The position numbers and the translations under genes are program-made. This document shows positions 1 to 8,750 of a stretch of 64,000 nucleotides of DNA, in pieces. The first letter of the stretch is position 1; each line of letters opens with the position of its first letter. The notes under the pieces were generated by a model. That model was given only the letters and a program-made list of their open reading frames with translations. It ran no database searches and had not been told where the DNA came from. This DNA is from Psychrosphaera haliotis. GTDB lineage: Bacteria > Pseudomonadota > Gammaproteobacteria > Enterobacterales > Alteromonadaceae. Location: positions 806,001 to 870,000 of the forward strand of contig NZ_BAAAFQ010000004.1 of assembly GCF_039523615.1 (NCBI RefSeq). Direction: 5' to 3'.

Positions 1-888
1 GATCGTAGCGGTATGCCAATACCGGGCAACTCGGGTGGATTGGGCGGTATAGGTCCACAGGACCTACCTTTAGTATCGGATTTTGATGTTGAATTCAGAT
101 ATGGTGAGCTTTCTTGGAATGGTTTAAATGGCGGCGCTGGCGATACAGTTGCATTTGCGGGTATTGTGCCTGATGCTAATGATATTTCTAGTATCGTTCA
201 CTTACCAGGCTCAGGTACACCAGATGTAAATGAGTTAGCTAATACTACAAATGTTGAAGGCGGAGAAGCTGGCGTTTGGCGTTTTGAATATCGCAACGGT
301 GAACTTCAAGATCCTGGTTTTAGTGCACCAACTCCAACTGGTAGTACAGGTACTGGTACCGCTGATGACCCATTTATGCCAATTGAAAACGACTCGGATC
401 TTCCTGGTTGGGCGTTTGAAATAATCGTAGGTCCAGAAGAAGTTGTATTTATAGACCCTGAAGTGGCTATTGGTTATGACTACTATGTAGACAATGGTGA
501 AAACTTTGCGTCAGTTATTTTACCGACTGGTTTTGACGATAACTTATTTGATCTATGGTTATTAGATGCAAATGGAGACTGGATACGTCAAGGCGACCTA
601 TTAACTGGTGGCGTTGAATACTTCTTTGGTCCGGATGGTGTATCTGCGTTTAGAATCATGGGTATTGATATTACTGGTATGCTTGATCCTACTGACCCAA
701 CTGCTTTTGTAACGGGTGTTTCATTTGTTGATAATGGCTCAGGCCAACCTCAACAACAATCTATTCGCCAAGTAGCAATTGCACAAGAAGTTAACGATGT
801 AAGCGAACCAAACGGTTTAGCTTTAATGCTATTAGCATTAGGTGGAATTGTTGCGATGTCACGTCGTAAAAAGAAATGCATCGCATAA
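1..888 (+). CDS. Partial surface or secreted protein with PEP-CTERM-like C-terminal sorting tail
   Basis: The frame is open to the left window edge: the codons before the first ATG (position 13) read Asp-Arg-Ser-Gly. The true start is therefore probably outside the window, and no signal peptide is visible. The visible ~295 residues are acidic and rich in Gly, Asp, Asn and Pro, as in secreted proteins. The last ~28 residues have the three-part layout of a PEP-CTERM tail: SEPNGLAL (SEP instead of PEP), a hydrophobic stretch LMLLALGGIVAM, then a basic end SRRKKK. In that family the tail is processed by an exosortase during export of surface or EPS-associated proteins. No exosortase gene is in this window. 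The function of the main body is not recognised. Confidence 0.7.
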   Translation, partial: DRSGMPIPGNSGGLGGIGPQDLPLVSDFDVEFRYGELSWNGLNGGAGDTVAFAGIVPDANDISSIVHLPGSGTPDVNELANTTNVEGGEAGVWRFEYRNGELQDPGFSAPTPTGSTGTGTADDPFMPIENDSDLPGWAFEIIVGPEEVVFIDPEVAIGYDYYVDNGENFASVILPTGFDDNLFDLWLLDANGDWIRQGDLLTGGVEYFFGPDGVSAFRIMGIDITGMLDPTDPTAFVTGVSFVDNGSGQPQQQSIRQVAIAQEVNDVSEPNGLALMLLALGGIVAMSRRKKKCIA

Positions 889-957
889 GCTACATATAGT
901 TTATTTCGCCAAGTAATTCCTTATGAGTTACTTGGTTGCGAGACTAAATTGAAGTAT

Positions 958-979
958 AAAGGGGCTTGTCCCCTTTTTT
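958..979 (+). terminator. Rho-independent terminator
   Basis: AAAGGGG-cttgt-CCCC stem followed by six T, 70 bases after the sorting-tail gene. A separate 8-bp dyad (CCAAGTAA / TTACTTGG) lies just upstream at about 909-935. Confidence 0.8.
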
Positions 980-991
980 AATGGATTAAAT

Positions 992-1486
992 ATGAAGTAC
1001 ACATTCATCACTCCCCTACTTATCGCTATTCTAAGCTTTAGCAACTTTGCATTTGCAAGCAACCAAGCAAACGATTCTCAACCACGTGGGTTCGGAAATT
1101 GGCAGTTAATTTGTGATAAAAAGCCTTGTTTCATTAATCAGTCTTTAATTGCATCAAATGGCAAAAAATCTGGCATTGTTGGATCTTTAAATATTACTCG
1201 CATTCAAAATGACAGAACCATGTTAACTATTAAGTTAAGTAAAAATGCCCTTCAGAGCGCAGGTATTGGAATAAAGGTTGATAATAATAAAGACACCCGA
1301 GTAAAAATATTGGGTTGTGACGCAAGAGTTTGTCAAACCAACGTTTTAGTTGATGAGCAATTGCAGTCTGAGTTTGAAAGTGGCAGAGCGCTACGCATTG
1401 TTTATTTTGACAACAACACCAAAAAGCAAGTCACCTTACCTTTTACCCTTAATGGATACTCAGAAGCCTTTAAGGCGATGAATTAG
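992..1486 (+). CDS. Invasion-associated locus B (IalB)-like periplasmic protein
   Basis: 164 residues. It starts with a clear signal peptide (basic MKYT, hydrophobic core, cleavage after ...FAFA-SN). The mature part has the IalB pattern: GFGNWQLICD near residue 33, paired cysteines (CDKKPC and later GCDARVC), and the C-terminal LRIVYFDNN...VTLPFTLNGYSEAFKAM block. IalB was named in Bartonella. In marine proteobacteria the family is common and its role is unclear, so no function beyond a small disulphide-containing periplasmic protein is claimed. No strong ribosome site is visible; the ATG at 992 is chosen because it directly precedes the signal peptide. Confidence 0.75.
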   Translation: MKYTFITPLLIAILSFSNFAFASNQANDSQPRGFGNWQLICDKKPCFINQSLIASNGKKSGIVGSLNITRIQNDRTMLTIKLSKNALQSAGIGIKVDNNKDTRVKILGCDARVCQTNVLVDEQLQSEFESGRALRIVYFDNNTKKQVTLPFTLNGYSEAFKAMN

Positions 1487-1592
1487 TCTAGTATTTTTAA
1501 TTCCTGTAATAAATTTGTTCAAAGTTCTGTAATTTTTGATTAAATTATCGTAGCTTGTTTTTTGGACATAACAATTACAATAAGGTTTTAAA

Positions 1593-3134
1593 ATGGACAA
1601 CGCATCAACTTCGGTAATGCAGCGAATTTTAAATAAAGTAGAGATCTGGGGTAATAAATTACCAGATCCCGCTGCATTATTTATCTCTTTACTGGCAATA
1701 GTTTGGGTTTTATCTTGGGCGCTTTCGGGAATCGATTTTAACGTAATAGACCCTCGCTCTGGCCAAGATCTGGTTATCAATAATCAGCTTGCTGGGGATG
1801 CAATGACCCAGTTTTTCTCTTCTATCGTGACCAACTTTTCACACTTCCATCCCGTTGGCGTTGTATTAGTAGCAATGCTAGGTATAGGCGTTGCTGAATA
1901 CTCTGGATTTATCAATGCTGGCTTAAGAGCTTTATTGTCAGTCACAGCTAAATGGCTTTTAACGCCAATGATTATTCTTATTGGTATAGTTAGTCACTCC
2001 GCCGTGGATGCTGGTTATGTATTAGTAATACCTCTTGGTGGTGTTATCTTTTATGCGGCAGGCCGTCACCCATTAGCTGGTATTGCAGCTGCATTTGCCG
2101 GTGTATCCGGTGGCTTTTCTGCTAACTTTGTTCCTTCTGCTTTAGACCCAATGTTGCAAGGTATATCGCAGGCCGGCGCTCAGTTATTGGATCCTACAAT
2201 TACGTTAAACCCATTAAATAATTACTTCTTCACTACTGTCTCCTCTATTTTAATTACCGGTTTAGGTTGGTTTATAACCGATAAAATCGTGGAGCCTAAG
2301 CTGCAAGCAAATAAGTTAGACGGTGACCTATCTGATTTACCTACTATGGATCCTCTTACGGACAAAGAACGCAAAGCATTACGTTTTGCACTAGCGTCTA
2401 TTGTTGCTAGTTTTGTGGTGCTTTTGGTTACAGCGTCTTATGAGACATCTCCATGGCGAGCAGAAGATGGTTCATTAACCTCTTTCACTGCACCTTTAAT
2501 GAAGTCAATTGTGCCATTAATATTCCTATTGTTTTTAATACCGGGCTTAGTCTACGGCGTGGCTATTGGTAGCATCAAAAACAGTAAACAGTTTATTGAG
2601 GGGATGAGTAAAGCAATGTCTGGCATGGGCTATTATTTGGTCATCATGTTTTTTATTGCACAGTTTATTTATGCTTTTGGGCAATCTAACTTAGGTATAT
2701 TACTAGCGGTCAAAGGCGCTGGATTCTTAAAAGCGCTTGCGTTACCTGGTGGCGTAACCATTGCGGGCATTATTTTCCTAACCGGATTTATTAACTTATT
2801 TGTTGGTTCAGCATCGGCAAAGTGGGCTCTGTTAGCGCCTATATTTATACCAATGTTAATGCAGTTAGGTATTTCGCCAGATTTAGCACAGGCGGCTTAT
2901 CGTATTGGCGACTCGAGTACTAATATCATTACTCCTTTAATGCCGTACTTCCCATTAGTGGTGGTATTTTGCCAACGCTATGTTAAAAATGCCGGAATAG
3001 GTACGCTAACCGCCATGATGTTACCGTTCTCTGTTTGTTTCTTAATTGCATGGACACTGTTTTTGTTAGCTTATTGGGGGTTAGATATTCCACTGGGTAT
3101 CCAAGCTAGCTACGACTATGCGCCAAGCAAATAA
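1593..3134 (+). CDS. AbgT-family transporter (p-aminobenzoyl-glutamate type)
   Basis: 513 residues with about a dozen hydrophobic segments. The N-terminus NKVEIWGNKLPDPAALFISLLAIV is typical of the AbgT/MtrF family, as are SHSAVDAGYVLVIPLGG (about residue 137) and the late motif IGDSSTNIITPLMPYFPL. Known members import p-aminobenzoyl-glutamate or export sulfonamides, driven by ion gradients in the inner membrane. Which of these applies cannot be told from sequence. It is a single-gene unit with a ribosome site AAGG upstream of the ATG and its own terminator downstream. Confidence 0.9.
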   Translation: MDNASTSVMQRILNKVEIWGNKLPDPAALFISLLAIVWVLSWALSGIDFNVIDPRSGQDLVINNQLAGDAMTQFFSSIVTNFSHFHPVGVVLVAMLGIGVAEYSGFINAGLRALLSVTAKWLLTPMIILIGIVSHSAVDAGYVLVIPLGGVIFYAAGRHPLAGIAAAFAGVSGGFSANFVPSALDPMLQGISQAGAQLLDPTITLNPLNNYFFTTVSSILITGLGWFITDKIVEPKLQANKLDGDLSDLPTMDPLTDKERKALRFALASIVASFVVLLVTASYETSPWRAEDGSLTSFTAPLMKSIVPLIFLLFLIPGLVYGVAIGSIKNSKQFIEGMSKAMSGMGYYLVIMFFIAQFIYAFGQSNLGILLAVKGAGFLKALALPGGVTIAGIIFLTGFINLFVGSASAKWALLAPIFIPMLMQLGISPDLAQAAYRIGDSSTNIITPLMPYFPLVVVFCQRYVKNAGIGTLTAMMLPFSVCFLIAWTLFLLAYWGLDIPLGIQASYDYAPSK

Positions 3135-3172
3135 ACAAGGCCTATAGTTTAATCCGTTAACTATATAAATAT

Positions 3173-3209
3173 TAGGTGCTTTTCAATTCTTGATTAGCAC
3201 CTTTTTTTT
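3173..3209 (+). terminator. Rho-independent terminator after the AbgT gene
   Basis: AGGTGCT ... AGCACCT stem (3174-3180 with 3195-3201) followed by eight T. Confidence 0.8.
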
Positions 3210-3230
3210 ACTCTCTAACTTCCTTTAAAG

Positions 3231-5462
3231 TTAAAACTTATAGCGCATGGAAAAAGTCATATTCCTAGGCTCTAATGATGGCGTACCTGGAGTTTCATTG
3301 CCCTTACCTCTTGCTCGGATAGGATAGAGCTTGTCTTCATCCCAAACATTATTGATGGCAAAAACGAAATTTAGGTTTTTATTGTAGGCCCACTTTGCAG
3401 AAAGGTTTCCCCAATCTAATCCAGACTCTTTTGAATTAGTCCAAGGCGCCCACCAGCTGCTCAGAATGACATGCTGATAAGATAAACTCACCTCGTCACT
3501 TGCTCGCCAAAATCCTTGATACCGGAAAATACCTTCAGGTAAGCCATTAGCTTTTAAATTGTTTTCTGATCCTGCAACCGGTGACTTCATTCCTAACTCA
3601 AACCCATCGGCACTAACAACGTCGTGTGTGCTATAGGATATTTGATGCCGCCAATTATTTCGCTTCCAGTTAGCTAATGCTTCTAGCCCTCTAATCTTAA
3701 GTACCCCAGGTTGATTCGCATAATAAAAAACGCCTCCCCAATTACCAACAAAATCAGAGCCAATAGCTGCACCGGGTGTGCCATTACGAGTTGATAAGGT
3801 GAGTATGTAATTGTTGATTTCATTGGAAAAGGCAGTGACTTCATAACTTAGGTATTTATCTACCACCCCTTTAACTGAAAATTCAAAACTACGAATTGTT
3901 TCAGCACGTGGTGACTCCGCATTGGTCACCGCTAGCCCAGTAGTAGAAGATGTCATGCCGGAGCTTTCTAAATACATCAGGTTATTTTCAGATAATAAAC
4001 CATCGCCTAAAAAGCCACCCGTGTAGTGAACCCCGGGCGGACCGTTAAAACCTCGTTGATAAGTAAGGCGGTATACATTGCTGCTAGGATCACGTTGATA
4101 TGTCAAACTCATTCGAGGCGTAAATTGCTTACCCCAGTTGTGGTTATAGTCATTTCGAAAACTAAGGTTCGCCTGCCACGATGAAGACCAAATAGCATTT
4201 ATTTCGCCTAGTATGGCTTTATTGGTGTAGCTACTAGGAAAGAGCCATGTGTTGGTTTTGTTCACATTGTCCGACAAGTCCGATGTTTTGTTAACAATAA
4301 AATTATCGCCTTGCCAATTTTTACTACCCGTTTTTATATGCTCCAGCTCAGCCGCCAATAACCAACTTATCCCTTGATTATTCTCCCGTGTATAGAGCCT
4401 AGCTTGAGCAAAAGTACGTTGTTCATTAGCCCCTGCCGTTGTTTGCCCGGAATACCGGTCGTATAGTGCATAATCATCATTTTGAAAATTTGCTAATAAC
4501 TTTATCGTGAGTTCATTATTTAATGGATAATAAATATCGCCCGCAATAATAGACAAGCGTTGCTCAACTTGGTCTCTATCTTTGGTCCAGTTGTACAAGT
4601 CTCTTTTTTGTTGATGGTGCTGAAACCAAAGGGTCCAGTCAAAATCAGATACCCTAGCTAGCATTCTAATTGACTCAGCATTGTTCAACTTTGTGCCTCG
4701 ATCTGCCGCAACTGAAGGGTGTGAAGAGTCACCTTCCATAACCTCATTTGCCCAACCATTGTGCGGTAACGAAAAACCGTCTAGCGCTTGTGCGGAACCA
4801 ATAAATTGATAATTAAGGCCATTGTGTTTTAGGCCTGTCATGCCGCTAACTGATTGCCATCCTGCCTCTCCAGCCGCAATGTTTACTTCACTTTCTTCCA
4901 CTAGCTTGGTGATAACATTAATTACGCCCATTTGTGCGCCCTGACCAAGAGTGACACTGCCTGGACCACGAATAACTTCAATTCGCTCTATATAATCCAA
5001 ACCAATCCCGTTTAATACACTATCCGCAGGGCCCCAAAACCAGTCAGCATTTATTCTCACACCATCAATGAGTAACAGAACCTTACTGTTGTTGTCAGGC
5101 GCGAGACCTCTAAATGAAGCGATAGTGTCGTCTTTGTCTTCTGCTTTAAAATACCCAGGTACATAAATATTAAGAAGGTCACTTAAGGACCGTCCATTCA
5201 CTAATTCAATATCACTTTGGCTAATAATGGTGACTGAGGATGGTACAAAGTTTTGCCTCGATTCTGTGCCAGCACTTACGCTTACTTTAATGTTCAATAG
5301 CTCTTCTAAACTCATTTCAAAATAGTCTATTTTGTCTGCTGCAACTTGCGCTTTGCTTGGCTCGGCTTTAACGACTAAAGAAATGGAAAACAAACATAGT
5401 AAAAATGTCACAGACAATATTATTAAAACAGTTTTTAATGAGAGGCGAACGGTTTTTATCAT
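3231..5462 (-). CDS. TonB-dependent outer-membrane receptor, substrate unknown
   Basis: 743 residues. A long signal sequence (to about residue 33, ...LVVKAEP) is followed by the plug domain: SSVTIISQSDIEL, LSDLLNIYVPGY, FRGLAPDNN, VLLLIDGVRIN and IERIEVIRGPGS..GQGAQMGVINVIT (residues about 75-190). A barrel follows, ending in the typical aromatic C-terminus MRYKF. This is the normal organisation of a TonB-driven receptor in the outer membrane. The plug resembles the vitamin B12/colicin receptor group more than siderophore receptors with a long signalling extension. There is no adjacent inner-membrane transporter, no riboswitch and no Fur box I could recognise upstream, so the ligand stays open. 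Confidence 0.9.
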   Translation of the reverse strand: MIKTVRLSLKTVLIILSVTFLLCLFSISLVVKAEPSKAQVAADKIDYFEMSLEELLNIKVSVSAGTESRQNFVPSSVTIISQSDIELVNGRSLSDLLNIYVPGYFKAEDKDDTIASFRGLAPDNNSKVLLLIDGVRINADWFWGPADSVLNGIGLDYIERIEVIRGPGSVTLGQGAQMGVINVITKLVEESEVNIAAGEAGWQSVSGMTGLKHNGLNYQFIGSAQALDGFSLPHNGWANEVMEGDSSHPSVAADRGTKLNNAESIRMLARVSDFDWTLWFQHHQQKRDLYNWTKDRDQVEQRLSIIAGDIYYPLNNELTIKLLANFQNDDYALYDRYSGQTTAGANEQRTFAQARLYTRENNQGISWLLAAELEHIKTGSKNWQGDNFIVNKTSDLSDNVNKTNTWLFPSSYTNKAILGEINAIWSSSWQANLSFRNDYNHNWGKQFTPRMSLTYQRDPSSNVYRLTYQRGFNGPPGVHYTGGFLGDGLLSENNLMYLESSGMTSSTTGLAVTNAESPRAETIRSFEFSVKGVVDKYLSYEVTAFSNEINNYILTLSTRNGTPGAAIGSDFVGNWGGVFYYANQPGVLKIRGLEALANWKRNNWRHQISYSTHDVVSADGFELGMKSPVAGSENNLKANGLPEGIFRYQGFWRASDEVSLSYQHVILSSWWAPWTNSKESGLDWGNLSAKWAYNKNLNFVFAINNVWDEDKLYPIRARGKGNETPGTPSLEPRNMTFSMRYKF

Positions 5463-5694
5463 AAAGTTTCGCTAAAAGAATACGTTAACTTTAATAGTAG
5501 GAAATGATTGCCGTTTTACAAATTTCAATATCGGTACAGCGGCTCGACCAGTATTAGTTCATTGATATTTATACAAATTCCACACACAGAAAATGTTCTT
5601 TTTTTGGACAGCCGAGTCTGCTAGATTACATCTAATTATAACTCGTTGGTTATCAGCTCTTTTATGGGCGTTAGTCTAAAAATAAGGACATATC

Positions 5695-6987
5695 ATGAGA
5701 ATTTCGCAGACCGTTTGTTTATTGGCTTTCGCCTTGGTTACAGAAAATGTAGCCGCTGATACATTGATACATGCTGGACGCTTAATTAAAGCGAACAATT
5801 CCAATGTCAAAACAGAAGTCACGGTAGTCATTGATGGCAATAAAATAAAAGCCATTGAAAGCGGTTATAAAACGCCGTCAAACGCAGACACCGTCATTGA
5901 TTTAAAAGACTACACCGTCATGCCAGGTTTAATGGACATGCACACTCACATTAGCTCTCAGCATAATGGATTAGCAAGCTATCTTGAAGGTTTTAAACTT
6001 AATGAAGCTGACTATGCATTAAAAGGTGTGGTTTACGCTCAAAAGACTCTAGATGCTGGCTTCACAACTGTTAGAAATTTAGGCGATAGTTACAACGTGA
6101 CTGTGGCGCTAAAAAAAGCCGTAAATAGTGGAATGATTAACGGACCGAGAATTTACACTGCAGCAAAATCTATTGCCACTACTGGCGGACACGCTGATCC
6201 TACCAATGGTCGAGCGATGAGTATTACCGGAGATCCAGGCCCTAAAGAAGGCGTGATCAATGGCATTGCAGAAGCACGAAAAGCCGTAAGACAACGTTAC
6301 AAAGATGGTGCTGACTTAATAAAAATTACCGCAACAGGCGGTGTACTTAGTGTAGCAAAAAGCGGTCAGAACCCACAGTTTATGACCGATGAACTTGAAG
6401 CCATTGTTGAAACAGCAAAAGATTATGGCATGACGGTTGCCGTTCATGCGCACGGTAAAGAAGGCATGAAGCGCGCCATTGAAGCTGGTGTAGATTCTAT
6501 TGAACATGGCACATTCATGGACGATGAAATATTTAAATTAATGAAAAAGCATAATACCTACTATGTGCCAACGGTAATGGCTGGAAATTGGGTCGCAGAA
6601 AAGGCAAAAATTGACGGCTTTTTTCCTGCGCTAGTAAGACCTAAAGCGGCGGCAATAGGACCACTCATTGAAAAAACATTTGGCCGGGCTTATTTAGCTG
6701 GCGTTAACATTGCGTTTGGTACTGACTCCGGCGTTTCAGCTCACGGCGATAATGGTTTGGAATTTGAGCTTATGGTTAGAGCAGGCATGAAGCCTATTGA
6801 TGCAATTAGAAGCGCGACGTTTCATGGTGCTAAACTTCTCAACATCCTTGACGAGGTAGGCACTATTGAAAAGAATAAACTTGCTGATATTGTGGCCGTC
6901 AAAGGCAACCCGCTTAAAAATATAGCACTAATGAGAAACGTCAACTTTGTAATGAAAGACGGCAAGGTTTATAAATTTAATCAATAA
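5695..6987 (+). CDS. Exported metal-dependent amidohydrolase (imidazolonepropionase/prolidase-like)
   Basis: 430 residues with a signal peptide (MRISQTVCLLAFALVTENVAA), so probably periplasmic. Amidohydrolase-superfamily ligands are visible in order: HxH in MDMHTHIS (about residue 83), a probably carbamylated Lys in LIKITATGG (about 210), His in VAVHAHGKEG (about 250), His in IEHGTFMDD (about 270) and the catalytic Asp in FGTDSGVSAHGDN (about 343). A binuclear metal centre is therefore complete. Relatives include Xaa-Pro dipeptidases and various lactonases or amidases; the substrate cannot be named. The ribosome site AAGGA precedes the ATG at 5695. It stands alone, divergent from the TonB receptor. 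Confidence 0.85.
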   Translation: MRISQTVCLLAFALVTENVAADTLIHAGRLIKANNSNVKTEVTVVIDGNKIKAIESGYKTPSNADTVIDLKDYTVMPGLMDMHTHISSQHNGLASYLEGFKLNEADYALKGVVYAQKTLDAGFTTVRNLGDSYNVTVALKKAVNSGMINGPRIYTAAKSIATTGGHADPTNGRAMSITGDPGPKEGVINGIAEARKAVRQRYKDGADLIKITATGGVLSVAKSGQNPQFMTDELEAIVETAKDYGMTVAVHAHGKEGMKRAIEAGVDSIEHGTFMDDEIFKLMKKHNTYYVPTVMAGNWVAEKAKIDGFFPALVRPKAAAIGPLIEKTFGRAYLAGVNIAFGTDSGVSAHGDNGLEFELMVRAGMKPIDAIRSATFHGAKLLNILDEVGTIEKNKLADIVAVKGNPLKNIALMRNVNFVMKDGKVYKFNQ

Positions 6988-7012
6988 AACCATCCGTCAT
7001 GCTATTGAGAGG

Positions 7013-7549
7013 TTAGGAAAGCTTTCTAACCTCTATAATACTCGTGCCAGTGTCTTCACTTGATATGACAATTTCCACCTCTTCGTTAAAGTAAGTGGCC
7101 CCACCAATAATTAGTCCCTTTGCTAGTGGTTCTAAGCTATTTTCTGAGATATACCTCATTTTTATATGAGTTGGTGATTCTTCAATTGTCTTGAAGTCTG
7201 GTAATTGAGCGTCAGGGTAAAGCTTTTGGACTTCCACGTGAATGTTTGAGTCTAGAATCGACAACACTTCTATCACCGATTTTTTTCCTCGCACAGCCTG
7301 GGGATGATACTCAGCTAATTTAAGAAATAAATAGACGCCAAAGCTCTCGACTAATTCACCCACAGGAATGCCAGTATGAGCAGAGAGTGTCGTAACAATA
7401 GCGACAACTTCACCCGGAGAATAAAAGCCAACTGAGGTATAAATTGCTTTAGACTCTAGGTTTGCTTCTTCGAGTACTGTTTCTGTTAACTCTAAACCTA
7501 CCTCTTGTTCCATCATTTCAATTAAATTAGTGAAAATAACGCCTAACAT
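7013..7549 (-). CDS. H-NOX (haem NO/O2-binding) sensor protein
   Basis: 178 residues, the usual length of a stand-alone bacterial H-NOX. It starts MLGVIFTNLIEMMEQ, then YTSVGFYSPGEVVAIVTTLS, FGVYLFLKLAEYHP, and LDSNIHVEVQKLYPDA. The His of that last motif (about residue 103) corresponds to the proximal haem ligand. The YxSxR haem-propionate motif reads YISEN, so Tyr and Ser are kept but Arg is replaced by Asn. H-NOX proteins normally bind NO and control a histidine kinase or diguanylate cyclase encoded next door. Neither neighbour is a kinase here, and the nearest GGDEF gene is 6.7 kb away. The ribosome site GGAGG is well placed before the ATG. Confidence 0.88.
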   Translation of the reverse strand: MLGVIFTNLIEMMEQEVGLELTETVLEEANLESKAIYTSVGFYSPGEVVAIVTTLSAHTGIPVGELVESFGVYLFLKLAEYHPQAVRGKKSVIEVLSILDSNIHVEVQKLYPDAQLPDFKTIEESPTHIKMRYISENSLEPLAKGLIIGGATYFNEEVEIVISSEDTGTSIIEVRKLS

Positions 7550-7687
7550 ATAATTCCTCCGCTCTAAGTATTTATGAGTGTAGACGAAATAAAATTAAAA
7601 CATTAATCGAGCGTGTCAGATTATTGATGTGTTAAACTATGCTTAATTAGAAAAACATCATTCAAAAAAGTTGAAGTAGCGAACACT

Positions 7688-8305
7688 ATGCAAGGTAATT
7701 TATTTGTTGTTTCGTCACCAAGTGGTGCCGGAAAGTCCAGTTTAATTTCAGCGTTATTAGAACGTCATAACGATATGAAAGTATCGGTGTCACACACCAC
7801 TCGCCAGCCTAGACCGGGCGAAGAAAATGAAGTTCATTATCACTTTACGAACGTTGAAGCCTTTAAAGATTTAATATCAAAAGACGGCTTTTATGAATGG
7901 GCAGAAGTGTTTGGTAATTATTACGGCACTTCTAAACAGGCGATTCAGGATCAGCTAGATCAAGGCATTGATGTATTTTTAGATATCGACTGGCAAGGTG
8001 CGCAACAAATGCGTGAAATTCGCCCGGACATCATTACTCTATTTATTTTGCCTCCTTCTAGAGAAGAATTAGAAAGTCGTTTGAACAAACGTGGCCAAGA
8101 CAGTGCCGAAGTTATTGCTAAACGCATGTCACAGGCACAAAGTGAAATGTCTCACTATAATGAATATGACTTTTTGTTAATTAATGATGATTTTGAAGAA
8201 ACACTTAATAACTTTGAAAAAATAGTGCTAACTCATCGCTTAAAAACAAAGAATCAGTACAGTAAAAACAGTCAACTGCTCACTCAGCTATTGGCTAAAA
8301 GCTAA
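7688..8305 (+). CDS. gmk: Guanylate kinase
   Basis: 205 residues, full length. It converts GMP and ATP to GDP and ADP in the cytoplasm. The P-loop SSPSGAGKSSL is at residues 8-18, the GMP-binding segment at SVSHTTRQPRPGEENEVHYHF (about 34-54), and FLDIDWQGAQQMR at about 95. First gene of the conserved gmk-rpoZ-spoT-ridA-trmH-recG series, all on the plus strand. The ribosome site is weak (GAAG), and the ATG directly precedes the conserved N-terminus. Confidence 0.97.
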   Translation: MQGNLFVVSSPSGAGKSSLISALLERHNDMKVSVSHTTRQPRPGEENEVHYHFTNVEAFKDLISKDGFYEWAEVFGNYYGTSKQAIQDQLDQGIDVFLDIDWQGAQQMREIRPDIITLFILPPSREELESRLNKRGQDSAEVIAKRMSQAQSEMSHYNEYDFLLINDDFEETLNNFEKIVLTHRLKTKNQYSKNSQLLTQLLAKS

Positions 8306-8359
8306 CCTTGGTGTAATATTACGCCCCTTAATATTTTTTTGCCTCATTGGAGATACTGA

Positions 8360-8632
8360 ATGGCTCGCGTAACTGTTGAAGACGCTGTTGAAAAAGTAGG
8401 AAATCGTTTTGATTTAATTTTGGTTGCTGCTCGTCGTGCACGTCAATTAGCAACTCAAGGTAAAGAGCCTCTTGTTGACGCTGGCAATGATAAGCCAACT
8501 GTTACTGCACTTCGCGAAATTGAAGCTGGTTTAATCACCAACGACGTAATGGATCGCCAAGATAACGAAGCTGAAACAGTTCGTGAAGCAGAAGAAATGG
8601 CAGCCGTTGCTGCAATCGTTGGTAACGAATAA
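8360..8632 (+). CDS. rpoZ: RNA polymerase omega subunit
   Basis: 90 residues. MARVTVEDAVEKVGNRFDLI and the LVAARRARQL motif are diagnostic of omega, which aids RNA polymerase assembly and forms part of a ppGpp-binding site. It lies between gmk and spoT as in enterobacteria. A ribosome site GGAG lies 8 bases before the ATG. The acidic C-terminal tail is normal for the family. Confidence 0.97.
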   Translation: MARVTVEDAVEKVGNRFDLILVAARRARQLATQGKEPLVDAGNDKPTVTALREIEAGLITNDVMDRQDNEAETVREAEEMAAVAAIVGNE

Positions 8633-8656
8633 GTAACAAACGAGCAATTTCTTTAT

Positions 8657-8690
8657 AGCCAACATGTTTTTTTAACGTGTTGGCTTTCCT
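8657..8690 (+). terminator. Stem-loop after rpoZ (attenuator or weak terminator)
   Basis: Ten-pair stem AGCCAACATG / CGTGTTGGCT (one G-T pair) closing a T-rich loop. Only a short T/C run follows, so it may only partly stop transcription into spoT. Confidence 0.55.
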
Positions 8691-8750
8691 TCCTAATTTT
8701 CTTTAGTTTATACTCAATTCCTATCTAATCGTTTTTTACTGAGTCGTTCG

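Noticed and set aside
3231..5694. Cobalamin riboswitch upstream of the TonB receptor
   Set aside because: The 230-base upstream region lacks the conserved B12-box and any extended pairing.
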